A stretch of 64,000 nt of DNA, taken from positions 558,001-622,000 of the forward strand of contig NZ_AP023179.1 in NCBI RefSeq assembly GCF_013426915.1, given 5' to 3'. This document shows positions 8,310-16,852 of the stretch, one piece after another. The notes below the pieces were generated by a model. That model was given only the letters and a program-made list of their open reading frames with translations. It was not told the origin of the DNA and did no database searches. This DNA comes from Paraburkholderia sp. PGU19. GTDB taxonomy: Bacteria; Pseudomonadota; Gammaproteobacteria; Burkholderiales; Burkholderiaceae. Position numbers and translations under genes: made by a program. Every line of letters starts with the position of its first letter. Positions within the stretch are counted from its first letter, which is position 1.

Positions 8310-8835
8310 GAACATCATCCGTTCGAGCCGTACGGCGTCAACGCCCGCTGGCATAGCCGTCGTCAACCAAGGTCGCCCGGTGTAACGTCATCACACGGCG
8401 ATGCACCGTGTGGTCGGTTCCTGCCTGTCGACGGCAGGCGGAAACACGCGCCGGAGCCTCAGGCCTCTCTGTCGACGTCAGCAACGTGCAGCGCTCATGC
8501 TCACGTGAGCATGGGAAGGGCGCAGTGGTGAAGCCACTGTCGCCCGCCGGGAAAAAGAGTCCCATCCAATGATGGCTTGATGTCTAGAAAAGTCCTCGAA
8601 TGATGAAGAGGTTAAAGACATCTTTAGATATCGCATTTATACATTTTCAAGACGAGTGACCATGTTCCGCGCCGAGTTCGAGATACTTTCCTGGTTCAGT
8701 CGGATGGGAGCGCAACAATCGATGTTCCACACTCCCAAAAAAGGCCGGTCTTGTGACCAGATATCTCTTGTCCGACGTGGTTCGACGATTAATGATTGAA
8801 CTCCCGCCGGGAGCGTTGCTCCCCTGAGCACTTGG
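8310..8835. other. Spacer containing a hairpin-rich stretch
   Basis: Over 500 bases between the Uma2-like gene and the helicase stop. The first part holds four successive inverted repeats (listed separately). The remainder, 8570-8835, has no gene with support. Confidence 0.5.
8392..8539. ncRNA. Candidate structured RNA: four consecutive inverted repeats
   Basis: Within 148 bases there are CACACGG...CCGTGTG (8392-8412), CCTGCC...GGCAGG (8420-8438), the 18-base perfect palindrome CATGCTCACGTGAGCATG (8496-8513), and CAGTGG...CCACTG (8523-8539). This density is not expected by chance in a non-coding spacer. It could be a small RNA, a cis structure or a set of protein sites. Strand is undetermined. 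Confidence 0.35.
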
Positions 8836-11625
8836 CTAGAGCGGACGGATATGCTGTGGAGTTGCTCCTCCGGTCCTTCGCCTTGGCGGCTTGTATCGAC
8901 AGCGGGGAAACGCAGAACACCCCAGAAATGTCCCATATTCGCTCGTCCTCGGGACAATGACTCCCGTATTGCAGGCAGGGCACCGGACCTCTTCGATTGC
9001 CATACCATCGACTGTCGTCACCTTTACTGCGCTCTCAGAGACCAGTTCATCGAGAAACGGTGACGACTCGCCCTTGACGGTGAACATCGCCACCGACCGC
9101 CGCGCGCGTGTGAGCGCTACGTAAAACAGACGTCGCTCTTCGCTTAACGGATACGTGTCGCCCTTCGGCATAGCCATTGCAAGAACGGGGTCGTCCGTGC
9201 GACGGTCTGGGAACCCTCTCTTTAGCATCGCCGGAAGGATGACGTAGTCCGCCTCCGCACCCTTCGAACTGTGCATCGTGCTGAACGTAACCTGAATCGC
9301 GGTGCCGCCTCGGACACTCCAGCCTTCGGGCACGTAGCGCTTGTCGTTCCGATAACGGCCGAGAACAAAAACAGTGAGCTTGCCGTCGCGCCCGGGCGAA
9401 ATCGTCCCGTCGCGCAATCCGCGATACAGTTCTTTGAGGTATCGATGGATGGCGTCTGGCAACTCGTAGCGCTTATTCACCTGAACGGCCGTCACCACTG
9501 GGCCCACCGGCGCCGTGTCGGAGCGCACCTGTTTCTTCAGCTGTGCTGGGTTTTTGCTCACGAATCGACTTGAAACGTCGCAGAGTTCCTGAGGGCAGCG
9601 GAAAGTCTTTTCGAGCTTCAGCGTCTGCCCGTGGCCGAACCACTCCTTGAAGCGGGTCATGACGGTGACGTCGGCACCGGCGAAGCGGTTGATGGCTTGC
9701 CAGTCATCACCAACGGCAAAGAAGAAATGACCCGGCCGAGAGACGAGAGCGCGGCACAGTCTCGCGCGCGAGCGCGACGCGTCCTGGAACTCATCTGCCA
9801 TGACAACGCAGAAAGGAGAATCGTATCGGCCTGCCTCGACATGCGCTGCGGCCATGTTGAGCATGTCGTCGAAATCCACGCCGCCTTCCTTCGCGAGCGC
9901 GCTGTCCCATGCAGTGAGGATGGGACCCGCCAGTTCAAGGAACCGCACGTGGCGGTTTCGAAAGAAGTCACCTTGCGCAGACTGCGCCTCGAGGAGCAAG
10001 GCATCGGTGGAGAGGCAATTGTTCTTGACGTGGCTGATAAACGTACGCAGCAGGACGACCAGCTCGACATCCGGCATGGGCTGGCGGCCTCCTTGAGGGA
10101 TGAGTCGCTCAGGGTTCGGGTCGAGGATAATTCCCCGCGTGGTCAGCTCGCGCTCGAGATACTGCTCCCATTTGCCGTGTCTCAATTGGTGCGAGGTCGT
10201 CTCGATGAGCTGGGTTCCGCGGCGCTCGTGCTCAGAACGCTTCCATCGCACACCCTCGAGATAGCCCTCGAAGTGCGCAGGAGGATTGCCTTGAGCATTT
10301 AGCGCGAAATGCTCGTGGTAAAGGCCGATAGCAGGATAGAAGAAGTCGGGGGCGTATTGACGATGGTCAGCTGTCGTGGTGTCGTACTCATAATCCCGCT
10401 CATAGAGGTAATCGACGCCGTTATAGAAGAGCCAGTTACAAATAGTGCATTCCTCCTGGCTTTTCACCGCTTCGCCGCGAAGCGTGAGCACTTTCCCTTC
10501 GCCCTCGTTGCTCCAGGCATCCGCCTCCGACGCTTCACCGAACTGCGGCAGGTCTCGACCGAACACAAGCCGGAAAAGGTCCCATCGGCTGCGAAAGACC
10601 GCAGACCGGTCTTTCAGGTCATCAACCAATTCGATGAGCTTCAGAACGCCCGCCTGCATGTCCACGGCCCAATCTGGTACCTTTGGCTTGCGGCCGGTGG
10701 CTTTCCCGATGATGGAGAGACCGATTGAGTGAAAGGTTCGTCCCTCGACTTTGACATCGGGGTGTCCTATGCGAGCAAAAGCTGCCGTCGTGCGCGCCTC
10801 AAGCTCTTTTGCTGCGTCGGCGTTGAAGGCGAGCATCAGAATCTGGTCCGGACGGAAAAATTGTTGATGGACCGCATAGACGGCTTTCGCCGCCATGGTG
10901 GAAGTCTTTCCAGAACCGGCCGCGGCGACGACCTGAACCCGGTTGTCGAAGCAAACGACCGCACGGGCCTGGTCTTCGGTTAGAGCGCTTTTCTCTAAAC
11001 GGTCGAAGAGTTCTTTCTGCGCGACCAACTCGCTCTCGACATGCTTGCGGTTCAAGCGCGCAATCATCTCGCTGCAGTCCTTTCGCCAGAACTCGATGTC
11101 GAACTGGGCGGCCGTATAAGGAACCGAAGCATGAACATGGGGCTCGCGGAAAAGACGCTCCAGTTCCTCGATGCTCAGGTTGACCTTAGGTCGAGCCTGT
11201 AGCAGCGATTGTTCTTCTTCCGCGGTAAGCCATCGCCGTCTTTTCCCCACCTCGGAAAAGAGCGCGTCCGCCTTCTGACACCAGGCACTTATGGGCTCCC
11301 ATGCCGCCTTGAAGACTTTTACGTCTGCAATGCGGCCGTGCGCAATCCTGTAATCATTGACAGCTACTTCCAGCGCAGTGAACTGCCGATTCGGCAGGCC
11401 GTTGAGCCTGATGGGACGCTCGCCGGCGAATTCAAGCGTCAGGCTGCTCCAAAACAGGCCGCGACGCATCAGAATACGAGCCTCGGTCCCTTCACCGTAG
11501 AGGGCGCGCGGGCGGCCGTCGAGACCGAGGGCAAGATGTGGGCTATCGCCGAATAGGCTTAGGGACCAGTTTTTCCCGCCCGTGAAAAATCGCCCCACTG
11601 CAGAGGGCGCCCATTCTTGAGCCAT
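8836..11625 (-). CDS. UvrD/Rep-type helicase with nuclease-like insertion and zinc ribbon
   Basis: A 929-residue SF1 helicase related to DNA helicase IV (HelD-type). The N-terminal about 100 residues are a non-helicase domain. Walker A AAAGSGKTST lies near residue 235, ADEFQDASRSRA near 620, and motif VI ALTRARRSV near 855. Between the helicase lobes sits GVDYLYERDYEYD followed by YAPDFFYPAIGLYHEHF, resembling a PD-(D/E)XK-like insert. The C-terminus is a topoisomerase-type zinc ribbon (CPACNTG...GCSAFPRCRYK). The usual helicase IV is shorter and lacks this ribbon. It stands alone on the minus strand. A role in DNA repair or in defence is possible. Confidence 0.85.
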   Translation of the reverse strand: MAQEWAPSAVGRFFTGGKNWSLSLFGDSPHLALGLDGRPRALYGEGTEARILMRRGLFWSSLTLEFAGERPIRLNGLPNRQFTALEVAVNDYRIAHGRIADVKVFKAAWEPISAWCQKADALFSEVGKRRRWLTAEEEQSLLQARPKVNLSIEELERLFREPHVHASVPYTAAQFDIEFWRKDCSEMIARLNRKHVESELVAQKELFDRLEKSALTEDQARAVVCFDNRVQVVAAAGSGKTSTMAAKAVYAVHQQFFRPDQILMLAFNADAAKELEARTTAAFARIGHPDVKVEGRTFHSIGLSIIGKATGRKPKVPDWAVDMQAGVLKLIELVDDLKDRSAVFRSRWDLFRLVFGRDLPQFGEASEADAWSNEGEGKVLTLRGEAVKSQEECTICNWLFYNGVDYLYERDYEYDTTTADHRQYAPDFFYPAIGLYHEHFALNAQGNPPAHFEGYLEGVRWKRSEHERRGTQLIETTSHQLRHGKWEQYLERELTTRGIILDPNPERLIPQGGRQPMPDVELVVLLRTFISHVKNNCLSTDALLLEAQSAQGDFFRNRHVRFLELAGPILTAWDSALAKEGGVDFDDMLNMAAAHVEAGRYDSPFCVVMADEFQDASRSRARLCRALVSRPGHFFFAVGDDWQAINRFAGADVTVMTRFKEWFGHGQTLKLEKTFRCPQELCDVSSRFVSKNPAQLKKQVRSDTAPVGPVVTAVQVNKRYELPDAIHRYLKELYRGLRDGTISPGRDGKLTVFVLGRYRNDKRYVPEGWSVRGGTAIQVTFSTMHSSKGAEADYVILPAMLKRGFPDRRTDDPVLAMAMPKGDTYPLSEERRLFYVALTRARRSVAMFTVKGESSPFLDELVSESAVKVTTVDGMAIEEVRCPACNTGVIVPRTSEYGTFLGCSAFPRCRYKPPRRRTGGATPQHIRPL

Positions 11626-11677
11626 TCTCGCTTTGTCCGTCGGTCACAGTGTCCCCAATACGGTCGAGGATACAACA

Positions 11678-11863
11678 TCAATGACCTAGGCCACCAAGGC
11701 GTTTTGCGTCAGCCTCCAGTTGCTGCTTAACGCCAGCTGCGACATCTAGCCTGTCGCGAAGATACGTGTTCACGACTTCCGGTGAAGTCGAGCCTCGGAC
11801 AATTTCGGCGTGCTTCAGTTCGCGAGTCAGAAACAAGTCATACGGGTCGTAGTGCGGCCGCAA
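11678..11863 (-). CDS. Small hypothetical protein
   Basis: A 61-residue frame, MRPHYDPYDLFLTRELKHAE..., with balanced composition and a predicted helical C-terminus. It lies just upstream of the helicase gene on the same strand (52 bases). No clear ribosome site and no family recognised; it could be a leader gene, a remnant or a chance frame. Confidence 0.35.
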   Translation of the reverse strand: MRPHYDPYDLFLTRELKHAEIVRGSTSPEVVNTYLRDRLDVAAGVKQQLEADAKRLGGLGH

Positions 11864-12266
11864 AGAGCTGCGAGCGTTAGAGCTGCGAAGGATGATTTCA
11901 AAAGATGCACAGCGTCCCCGGAATGTTATCTTGGAGAGGGACTAACGGCGCGCTTCAGAAAGACTTGAAGCGCACGTCTCCCACAGCGGCCGTCTCTTTC
12001 CTCCACATCGGTACACATCTCCGCTCGACTCCACAAGGTCATTCAGCGGGCCCAGGATTTTCACCTACGCACCTCAAGGTCTTCATGGCAAACGAGAGGC
12101 CATCGGGCAGCTAAACCGGCTCTCGACCTCGTGCACTTTCGGTGCAAGGAATCCGACGATTCGCCCGTATGGCGCGACAGCGCGAGTTTTCCGGCTGTGA
12201 ATCTGGTCATCGGGCTGCATGTGATGCCGCCCTCGGTCGAAATTCGATACACCCATATAGAAAGAT
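11864..12266. other. Spacer upstream of the ABC transporter operon
   Basis: Frames on both strands here (for example 11905-12114 +, 12061-12252 -) lack support. No family resemblance is visible. The regulatory elements for the ABC operon begin at about 12267. Confidence 0.4.
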
Positions 12267-12289
12267 TTTCTTTCCTATTTGGAAAGAAA
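12267..12289. promoter_or_regulatory. Perfect 9-base inverted repeat, candidate operator
   Basis: TTTCTTTCC and GGAAAGAAA are separated by TATTT. The repeat ends two bases before the shared GTCGTC/T-tract promoter element (12291), 130 bases before the ABC binding-protein start, a typical activator position. Confidence 0.5.
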
Positions 12290-12290
12290 T

Positions 12291-12333
12291 GGTCGTCTTT
12301 TTTTATTGTTTTTGGGTACCTACAGTTTTCTCA
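12291..12333 (+). promoter_or_regulatory. Shared promoter element, copy 3 (ABC operon)
   Basis: GTCGTC plus a T tract, then TACAGT beginning exactly 29 bases after the G of GTCGTC. The same arrangement with the same 29-base offset is found at 17822 and 25398. TACAGT is a plausible -10. The region 17 bases upstream of it is only a T tract, so an activator is probably needed. The CGTCAAAA part of the other two copies is absent here. Confidence 0.6.
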
Positions 12334-12418
12334 CGTGCCGCGGTGGCACGCGAGACTTCACACCCGAAAACGCCGGGGACCTACGCCAAGTTGGCTGGCG
12401 AATCACAGGAGTTTGGAT

Positions 12419-13309
12419 ATGTCGTACAGACGTTTTGCAACAGCTGTCATCCTCGCAACTGCTGGAATCATCGGGGCAGCCCAAGCCCATGCCGCGGACA
12501 CGCTGGCCAAAATCAAGAGCACCGGGGAGATTCGATTGGGCGTCCGCGATGCTTCGGTGCCGTTCTCGTTTCTGGACCAGAACCAGAACTACGTTGGCTT
12601 CTCGGTTGACCTGTGCCACAAGGTGGTCGATAAGCTGAAGCAAGGTATTCCGAACCTGAAGGTCACCAATGTGCCGGTGACTTCCGCGAATCGCATTGCC
12701 CTCGTGAATAACGGCAACGTTGATATCGAGTGTGCCAGTACGGCCAACAGCCTTGAACGACAAAAGCAGGTCGGATTCTCGGTCGCAACGTTCGTCAGCC
12801 ACACGCGATGGCTGGTCAAGGCGAACTCGGGCATCAAGACCGCAGCAGACCTTAAAGGCAAAACGGTCGTCTACACGCAGGGTTCGAATGCACTCGCTTT
12901 CGCGAAGGAAATCAGCGAGAAAGACAATCTGGATTTGAAGTTCATTCCCGCACATGACCACGGCGAGTCGATGCTCGTTCTCGAAAACGGCCGTGCGGCC
13001 GCTTTCATCGAAGACGACATCCTTCTGGCTGCCAAGAAGGCCGATGCGAAAGACCCGGGTGCATTCACCTTCCTCCCCGAATCGTATAACACGCTCTACT
13101 ACGGGCTGATGATTCCGAAGAATGACCCGGCATTCAAAAAGGTCGTCGACGATGCGCTGACCTCTCTTATGACATCGGGCGAGTTCAACAAGATTTACCA
13201 GAAGTGGTTTGTGGACACGATTCCGCCGCGCTCCATCAAGCTCAACTTCCCGATGAGCGCTGACCTTAAGGAGCGCGTCAAGTCCCCAAGCGACAAGGTT
13301 CCGGCGTAA
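12419..13309 (+). CDS. Polar amino-acid ABC transporter, periplasmic binding protein
   Basis: A 296-residue solute-binding protein (family 3, GltI-like). It has a signal peptide MSYRRFATAVILATAGIIGA with cleavage near AHAADT, then the typical opening IKSTGEIRLGVRDASVPFSF and GFSVDLCHKVVDKL. IECASTANSLERQKQVGFSV is close to the glutamate/aspartate binders. Start at ATG 12419 is chosen because it begins the signal peptide; the longer frame upstream is not coding-like. First gene of an operon with two permeases, an ATPase and a PLP enzyme. The ligand is probably an acidic or polar amino acid or derivative. Confidence 0.9.
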   Translation: MSYRRFATAVILATAGIIGAAQAHAADTLAKIKSTGEIRLGVRDASVPFSFLDQNQNYVGFSVDLCHKVVDKLKQGIPNLKVTNVPVTSANRIALVNNGNVDIECASTANSLERQKQVGFSVATFVSHTRWLVKANSGIKTAADLKGKTVVYTQGSNALAFAKEISEKDNLDLKFIPAHDHGESMLVLENGRAAAFIEDDILLAAKKADAKDPGAFTFLPESYNTLYYGLMIPKNDPAFKKVVDDALTSLMTSGEFNKIYQKWFVDTIPPRSIKLNFPMSADLKERVKSPSDKVPA

Positions 13310-13322
13310 CTGCGTAACCATG

Positions 13323-13340
13323 GGCAGCCGTCGCGCTGCC
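13323..13340 (+). terminator. Hairpin between binding-protein and permease genes
   Basis: GGCAGC and GCTGCC are separated by six bases, 14 bases after the binding-protein stop. There is no T tract. Such hairpins usually protect or partially terminate the message so that the binding protein is made in excess. Confidence 0.55.
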
Positions 13341-13358
13341 CTCAGCGAGCATCGAATC

Positions 13359-14096
13359 ATGCAACTGCTTTTCGAAACGACGGTCGACGGCAACCTTTAT
13401 ATCAACTGGTTGCTGTCAGGGCTTCTCTGGACGGTGCTGTTGTGGCTCGGTGCCGCATGCATTGCTACTGTTCTTGGAATCGTGATTGGGAGTGGACGGA
13501 CTGCCCAAAACACATTCTTCCGAACAGTAAGCCGGTCCTACGTTCAGGTCTTCCGGAATATTCCGCTCCTGCTGCAGGCATTCCTTTGGTATTTCGTCTT
13601 CCCGGAGCTATTGCCGTCGGGGCTTGGCAGCGCAATCAAAAATATGCCGCCGCCATGGGCCAGTTTCATTCCCGCACTGATAGCAGTCGGTCTGTACACA
13701 GGAGCACGCGTTGCAGAGCAGGTTCGCTCGGGCATTCAGGCGCTGCCAAGAGGACAGCGAGAGGCCGCCCATGCGCTGGGACTCTCGACCTACAGCACAT
13801 ACGCATGTGTGCTTGTTCCGCAGGCTTTACGCACCATGGCTCCTTCGCTGACAAGTGAAGCGCTCGCGCTGTTGAAGAATACGTCCGTCGCAATGACGAT
13901 TGGGCTACTCGACCTGACGGCGCAAGCTCAGCAGATGAACGAGTTCACGTTCCGTACGTTTGAGTCCTTTGGCATAGTGACATTGGTCTATTTCGCGCTA
14001 TCGCTGGGCATCTACTGGATTGCGACTCTGGCATCTGTCTGGTGTTCGCCTGCTACCAAACTCGCGACGCGTTCAGTCAAAGGGAGTGTGCGATGA
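13359..14096 (+). CDS. Amino-acid ABC transporter permease (GltJ-like)
   Basis: A 245-residue inner-membrane permease of the His/Glu/Gln/Arg type. WLLSGLLWTVLLWLGAACIA begins the first membrane helix, and the ATPase-contact EAA loop appears as QREAAHALGLSTYSTYACVLVP. I prefer ATG 13359 (MQLLFETTVDG) to the upstream 13320 codon, because the latter would lie in the hairpin and the family starts close to the first helix. It overlaps the next permease start by the ATGA arrangement, implying coupled translation and a heterodimeric channel. Confidence 0.9.
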   Translation: MQLLFETTVDGNLYINWLLSGLLWTVLLWLGAACIATVLGIVIGSGRTAQNTFFRTVSRSYVQVFRNIPLLLQAFLWYFVFPELLPSGLGSAIKNMPPPWASFIPALIAVGLYTGARVAEQVRSGIQALPRGQREAAHALGLSTYSTYACVLVPQALRTMAPSLTSEALALLKNTSVAMTIGLLDLTAQAQQMNEFTFRTFESFGIVTLVYFALSLGIYWIATLASVWCSPATKLATRSVKGSVR

Positions 14097-14818
14097 CATA
14101 CGATTTTGGCGCCATCGAGCGCGCTCTTCCGTATCTTGGTGAGGGCATGGTCTTCACCCTGAAGCTGACGATATTTGCCTTTCTGGGTGGACTGCTGATG
14201 GGTACGGTACTCGCCGTTATCCGCCACGTTCGCGTTCCCGTACTTGACAGGATTGTGTGGGCGTATGTGACGGTGATGCGCTCCATTCCACTCATCATGG
14301 TGCTGTTCTGGTTTTTCTTCCTCGTCCCCCTGGTGCTACGGCAATTTAGTCCTGGCGGCATGGCGGTTTCCATAAGCCCTCAGTTGACTGCATTCGTGAC
14401 CTACACGTTATTCGAGGCGGCATACTTCTGCGAAATCATCCGCTCGGGTTTGTTGTCTGTGCCTCGCGGCCAGTTTGAGGGCGCGAAAGCGCAGGGATTT
14501 TCGACATTCCAGTCCTACACGCTGGTAATCGTTCCGCAGGCGCTAAAGGCGGTTGTGCCGATTATGGTTACCCAAGCCATCATCCTCTTTCAGGACACGT
14601 CGCTCGTCTACGTGCTATCGCTCACGGACTTCGTTGGCGCAGCTTCGAAGATTGCGCAACGTGACGGGAAACTCGTCGAGTTCTATACGTTTGCAGCTTT
14701 CATCTATTTCATTATCTGCTCGGGTTTCGCGGAGCTTGCGGACCATTTGCGGCATCGCCGGTCGCTCAAAAGCTCTGTTCGAACGCCATCGCCGTCTGCT
14801 GCGACTGCTACAAGCTAA
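14093..14818 (+). CDS. Amino-acid ABC transporter permease (GltK-like)
   Basis: A 241-residue permease, MTYDFGAIERALPYLGEGMV..., with five or so membrane helices and the EAA loop GQFEGAKAQGFSTFQSYTLV. It starts inside the stop of the preceding permease (ATGA) behind AAGGGAG. Together the two permeases form the transmembrane pore of the importer. The C-terminal tail after ADHLRHRRS is a low-complexity Ser/Ala/Thr segment. Confidence 0.9.
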   Translation: MTYDFGAIERALPYLGEGMVFTLKLTIFAFLGGLLMGTVLAVIRHVRVPVLDRIVWAYVTVMRSIPLIMVLFWFFFLVPLVLRQFSPGGMAVSISPQLTAFVTYTLFEAAYFCEIIRSGLLSVPRGQFEGAKAQGFSTFQSYTLVIVPQALKAVVPIMVTQAIILFQDTSLVYVLSLTDFVGAASKIAQRDGKLVEFYTFAAFIYFIICSGFAELADHLRHRRSLKSSVRTPSPSAATATS

Positions 14819-14841
14819 GTGCAATCTACGAGGAGAGAATT

Positions 14842-15594
14842 TTGGAAACCAAACGTGCACCTGTAGTGGAGCTTGTATCGCTCACCAAGCGATTTGGCTC
14901 GCACACGGTACTTCAGGACATTAACCTGAAAGTTTATGCTGGCCAGAAGGTAGTCATCTGCGGGCCATCAGGCTCGGGAAAATCGACCTTGATTCGATGC
15001 ATCAACGGGCTTGAAGACATTGATGCTGGAGAGGTTATCGTCCGCGATGGGAATTCGGGCAACCGGTACGAGAAGCCGGCAGATGTGAGACGGCACGTCG
15101 GGATGGTCTTTCAAAGCTTCAACCTGTTTCCTCACTATTCGGTGTTGAAGAACTGCATGCTGGCGCCAATGAAAGTGAGCCGCGTCGACAAGGAGCGTGC
15201 GCGCGAAATCGCAATGAAGCTGCTGACCAAGGTACGGGTCGCGAATCAGGCAGAGAAATTCCCTCCTCAACTATCGGGCGGGCAACAACAGCGGGTAGCA
15301 ATCGCGAGAGCCCTGTGCATGAGTCCAACGGTCATGCTCTTTGACGAGCCAACGTCAGCGCTCGACCCTGAAATGGTCAAGGAGGTGCTTGACACAATGG
15401 TGACGCTCGCGACAGAAGGGATGACGATGCTGTGCGTCACTCACGAGATGGCGTTCGCGCGTCGGGTCGCCGACCGCATTATTTTCGTGGACGGAGGAAG
15501 GATACTGGTCGATGCGACGCCAGACGGATTCTTTGGAGATGCCCCTCATCCGCGCGTCAGGGACTTTCTCGGTCAGGTTTTGTCCGAAGCCTAG
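14842..15594 (+). CDS. Amino-acid ABC transporter ATPase (GltL-like)
   Basis: A 250-residue ATPase with Walker A GPSGSGKST at 41-49, Q-loop at about 91, signature LSGGQQQR at 144-151, and Walker B VMLFDE at 164-169 followed by PTSALDPE and the switch His in VTHEM. Highly typical of polar amino-acid importers. It starts at TTG 14842 behind GAGGAGAG; no ATG is available close by. It closes the transporter operon and is followed, 74 bases on, by a PLP enzyme in the same direction. Confidence 0.93.
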   Translation: METKRAPVVELVSLTKRFGSHTVLQDINLKVYAGQKVVICGPSGSGKSTLIRCINGLEDIDAGEVIVRDGNSGNRYEKPADVRRHVGMVFQSFNLFPHYSVLKNCMLAPMKVSRVDKERAREIAMKLLTKVRVANQAEKFPPQLSGGQQQRVAIARALCMSPTVMLFDEPTSALDPEMVKEVLDTMVTLATEGMTMLCVTHEMAFARRVADRIIFVDGGRILVDATPDGFFGDAPHPRVRDFLGQVLSEA

Positions 15595-15668
15595 CGCATG
15601 GCGTCGATTGCACTGCAAGAAACTAGCTCTCTAATTGTCAGCATCCATCTCCACGATACCTGTTGCCC

Positions 15669-16808
15669 ATGAACGACCACCTCGACCACGACACACTACG
15701 ACGGTATTTTCCCGCGGCGAGCCGAATGACGTATCTTGATTCGGCGCACCAGACCCCCTTGGGTGCACCGATTCGTGCGGAGATTCTTCGCTTTCTTGAT
15801 GAAGGCCATGAGACCGCGGGTCCGAAAGCCACATGGTTGCAGAAGGTTGAAGCTGTGCGCTCCAGGCTCGCAGCATTCGTTGGGGCAGCGTCAACGGAAA
15901 TCGCGTTCACGAAGAACACGTCCGAAGGACTCAACGCCATCGCGAACGCAATTGATTTTCGGCCCGGCGACAATGTCGTACTGGTACAGGGTGACCATCC
16001 AAACAACGCGTATGCTTGGCTAAACCTGCGCCGTAAAGGGGTCGAAGTTCGCTTCATCGATTTGCAGACGAATGTTGCCAGTGCGAATTCGTTCGACGCG
16101 CAGGTAGATGGCCGGACCAGAGTTATCTCTCTGTCGCACGTGACATTTCACGCAGGTCAACGTCATGATATCGAGTCCATCGGCGACTTCTGCCGTCAGC
16201 GCGGAATCCTGCTTGTGGTCGACGCAATGCAATCGGTGGGTGTGATTCCCGTCGACGTTAAACGCATGGGGATATCGGCGCTTGCCGCAGGCTGTCACAA
16301 AGGTCTGCTGACGCCACAGGGATTGGGATTTCTCTACGTTGATGACGATGTCGATGCGTTGCATCCTGCCTATCTGGCAACGGCCGGATTGGAGAATCCA
16401 CCAGCTGACTTTATCGCACGACCGGACGATGTAGCGCTTCGGGCCGGTGCGGGACGCTTCGAACTGGGCAACTTCAATCTACCGGGCATCTATGGGCTAG
16501 ATGCATCGCTGAATCTGATAACCGACGTAGGCGTCACGCAAATCGAGAAGCACGTCATTTCTCTCGGCGACCATCTGATTGAGCGCCTCGACGAACTGGG
16601 TATCGGTCTTGTAGGCCCTCGCGAGAGACGCGAACGCGCCCACATCTATGTGATGCGCATGGAGGCCGACTGGCTCGCTTACTTTGCTGGAAACAATGTC
16701 CGCGTTTCGCCCGAACGGGACGGCATTCGCATTTCGTTTGGTCTCTTTAACAACCGGGACGATGTTGATGCGGTCTACGAGCTCATCAGGGCGCGTAAGG
16801 TTCGCTGA
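15669..16808 (+). CDS. Class V aminotransferase-fold PLP enzyme
   Basis: A 379-residue fold-type I PLP enzyme of the class V group (isopenicillin-N epimerase/cysteine-desulfurase-like). TYLDSAHQTPLG opens the fold; the cofactor-binding Asp185 lies in VVDAMQS and the Schiff-base Lys211 in AAGCHKGLLTPQGLG. No cysteine-desulfurase active-site loop is evident, so epimerase, lyase or hydrolase chemistry on an amino acid is more likely. ATG 15669 is taken rather than TTG 15663. It follows the transporter genes and converges on the LysR gene at 16853. Its substrate is probably the imported compound. Confidence 0.85.
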   Translation: MNDHLDHDTLRRYFPAASRMTYLDSAHQTPLGAPIRAEILRFLDEGHETAGPKATWLQKVEAVRSRLAAFVGAASTEIAFTKNTSEGLNAIANAIDFRPGDNVVLVQGDHPNNAYAWLNLRRKGVEVRFIDLQTNVASANSFDAQVDGRTRVISLSHVTFHAGQRHDIESIGDFCRQRGILLVVDAMQSVGVIPVDVKRMGISALAAGCHKGLLTPQGLGFLYVDDDVDALHPAYLATAGLENPPADFIARPDDVALRAGAGRFELGNFNLPGIYGLDASLNLITDVGVTQIEKHVISLGDHLIERLDELGIGLVGPRERRERAHIYVMRMEADWLAYFAGNNVRVSPERDGIRISFGLFNNRDDVDAVYELIRARKVR

Positions 16809-16852
16809 CCTGCGAGCAGCTGCAAAGCCGTTTGCAGGGGCGGATTGCGCAC

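Noticed and set aside
12320..13393. Long - strand frame of 357 codons
   Set aside because: Antisense to the ABC binding protein; composition is a mirror of its codon bias.
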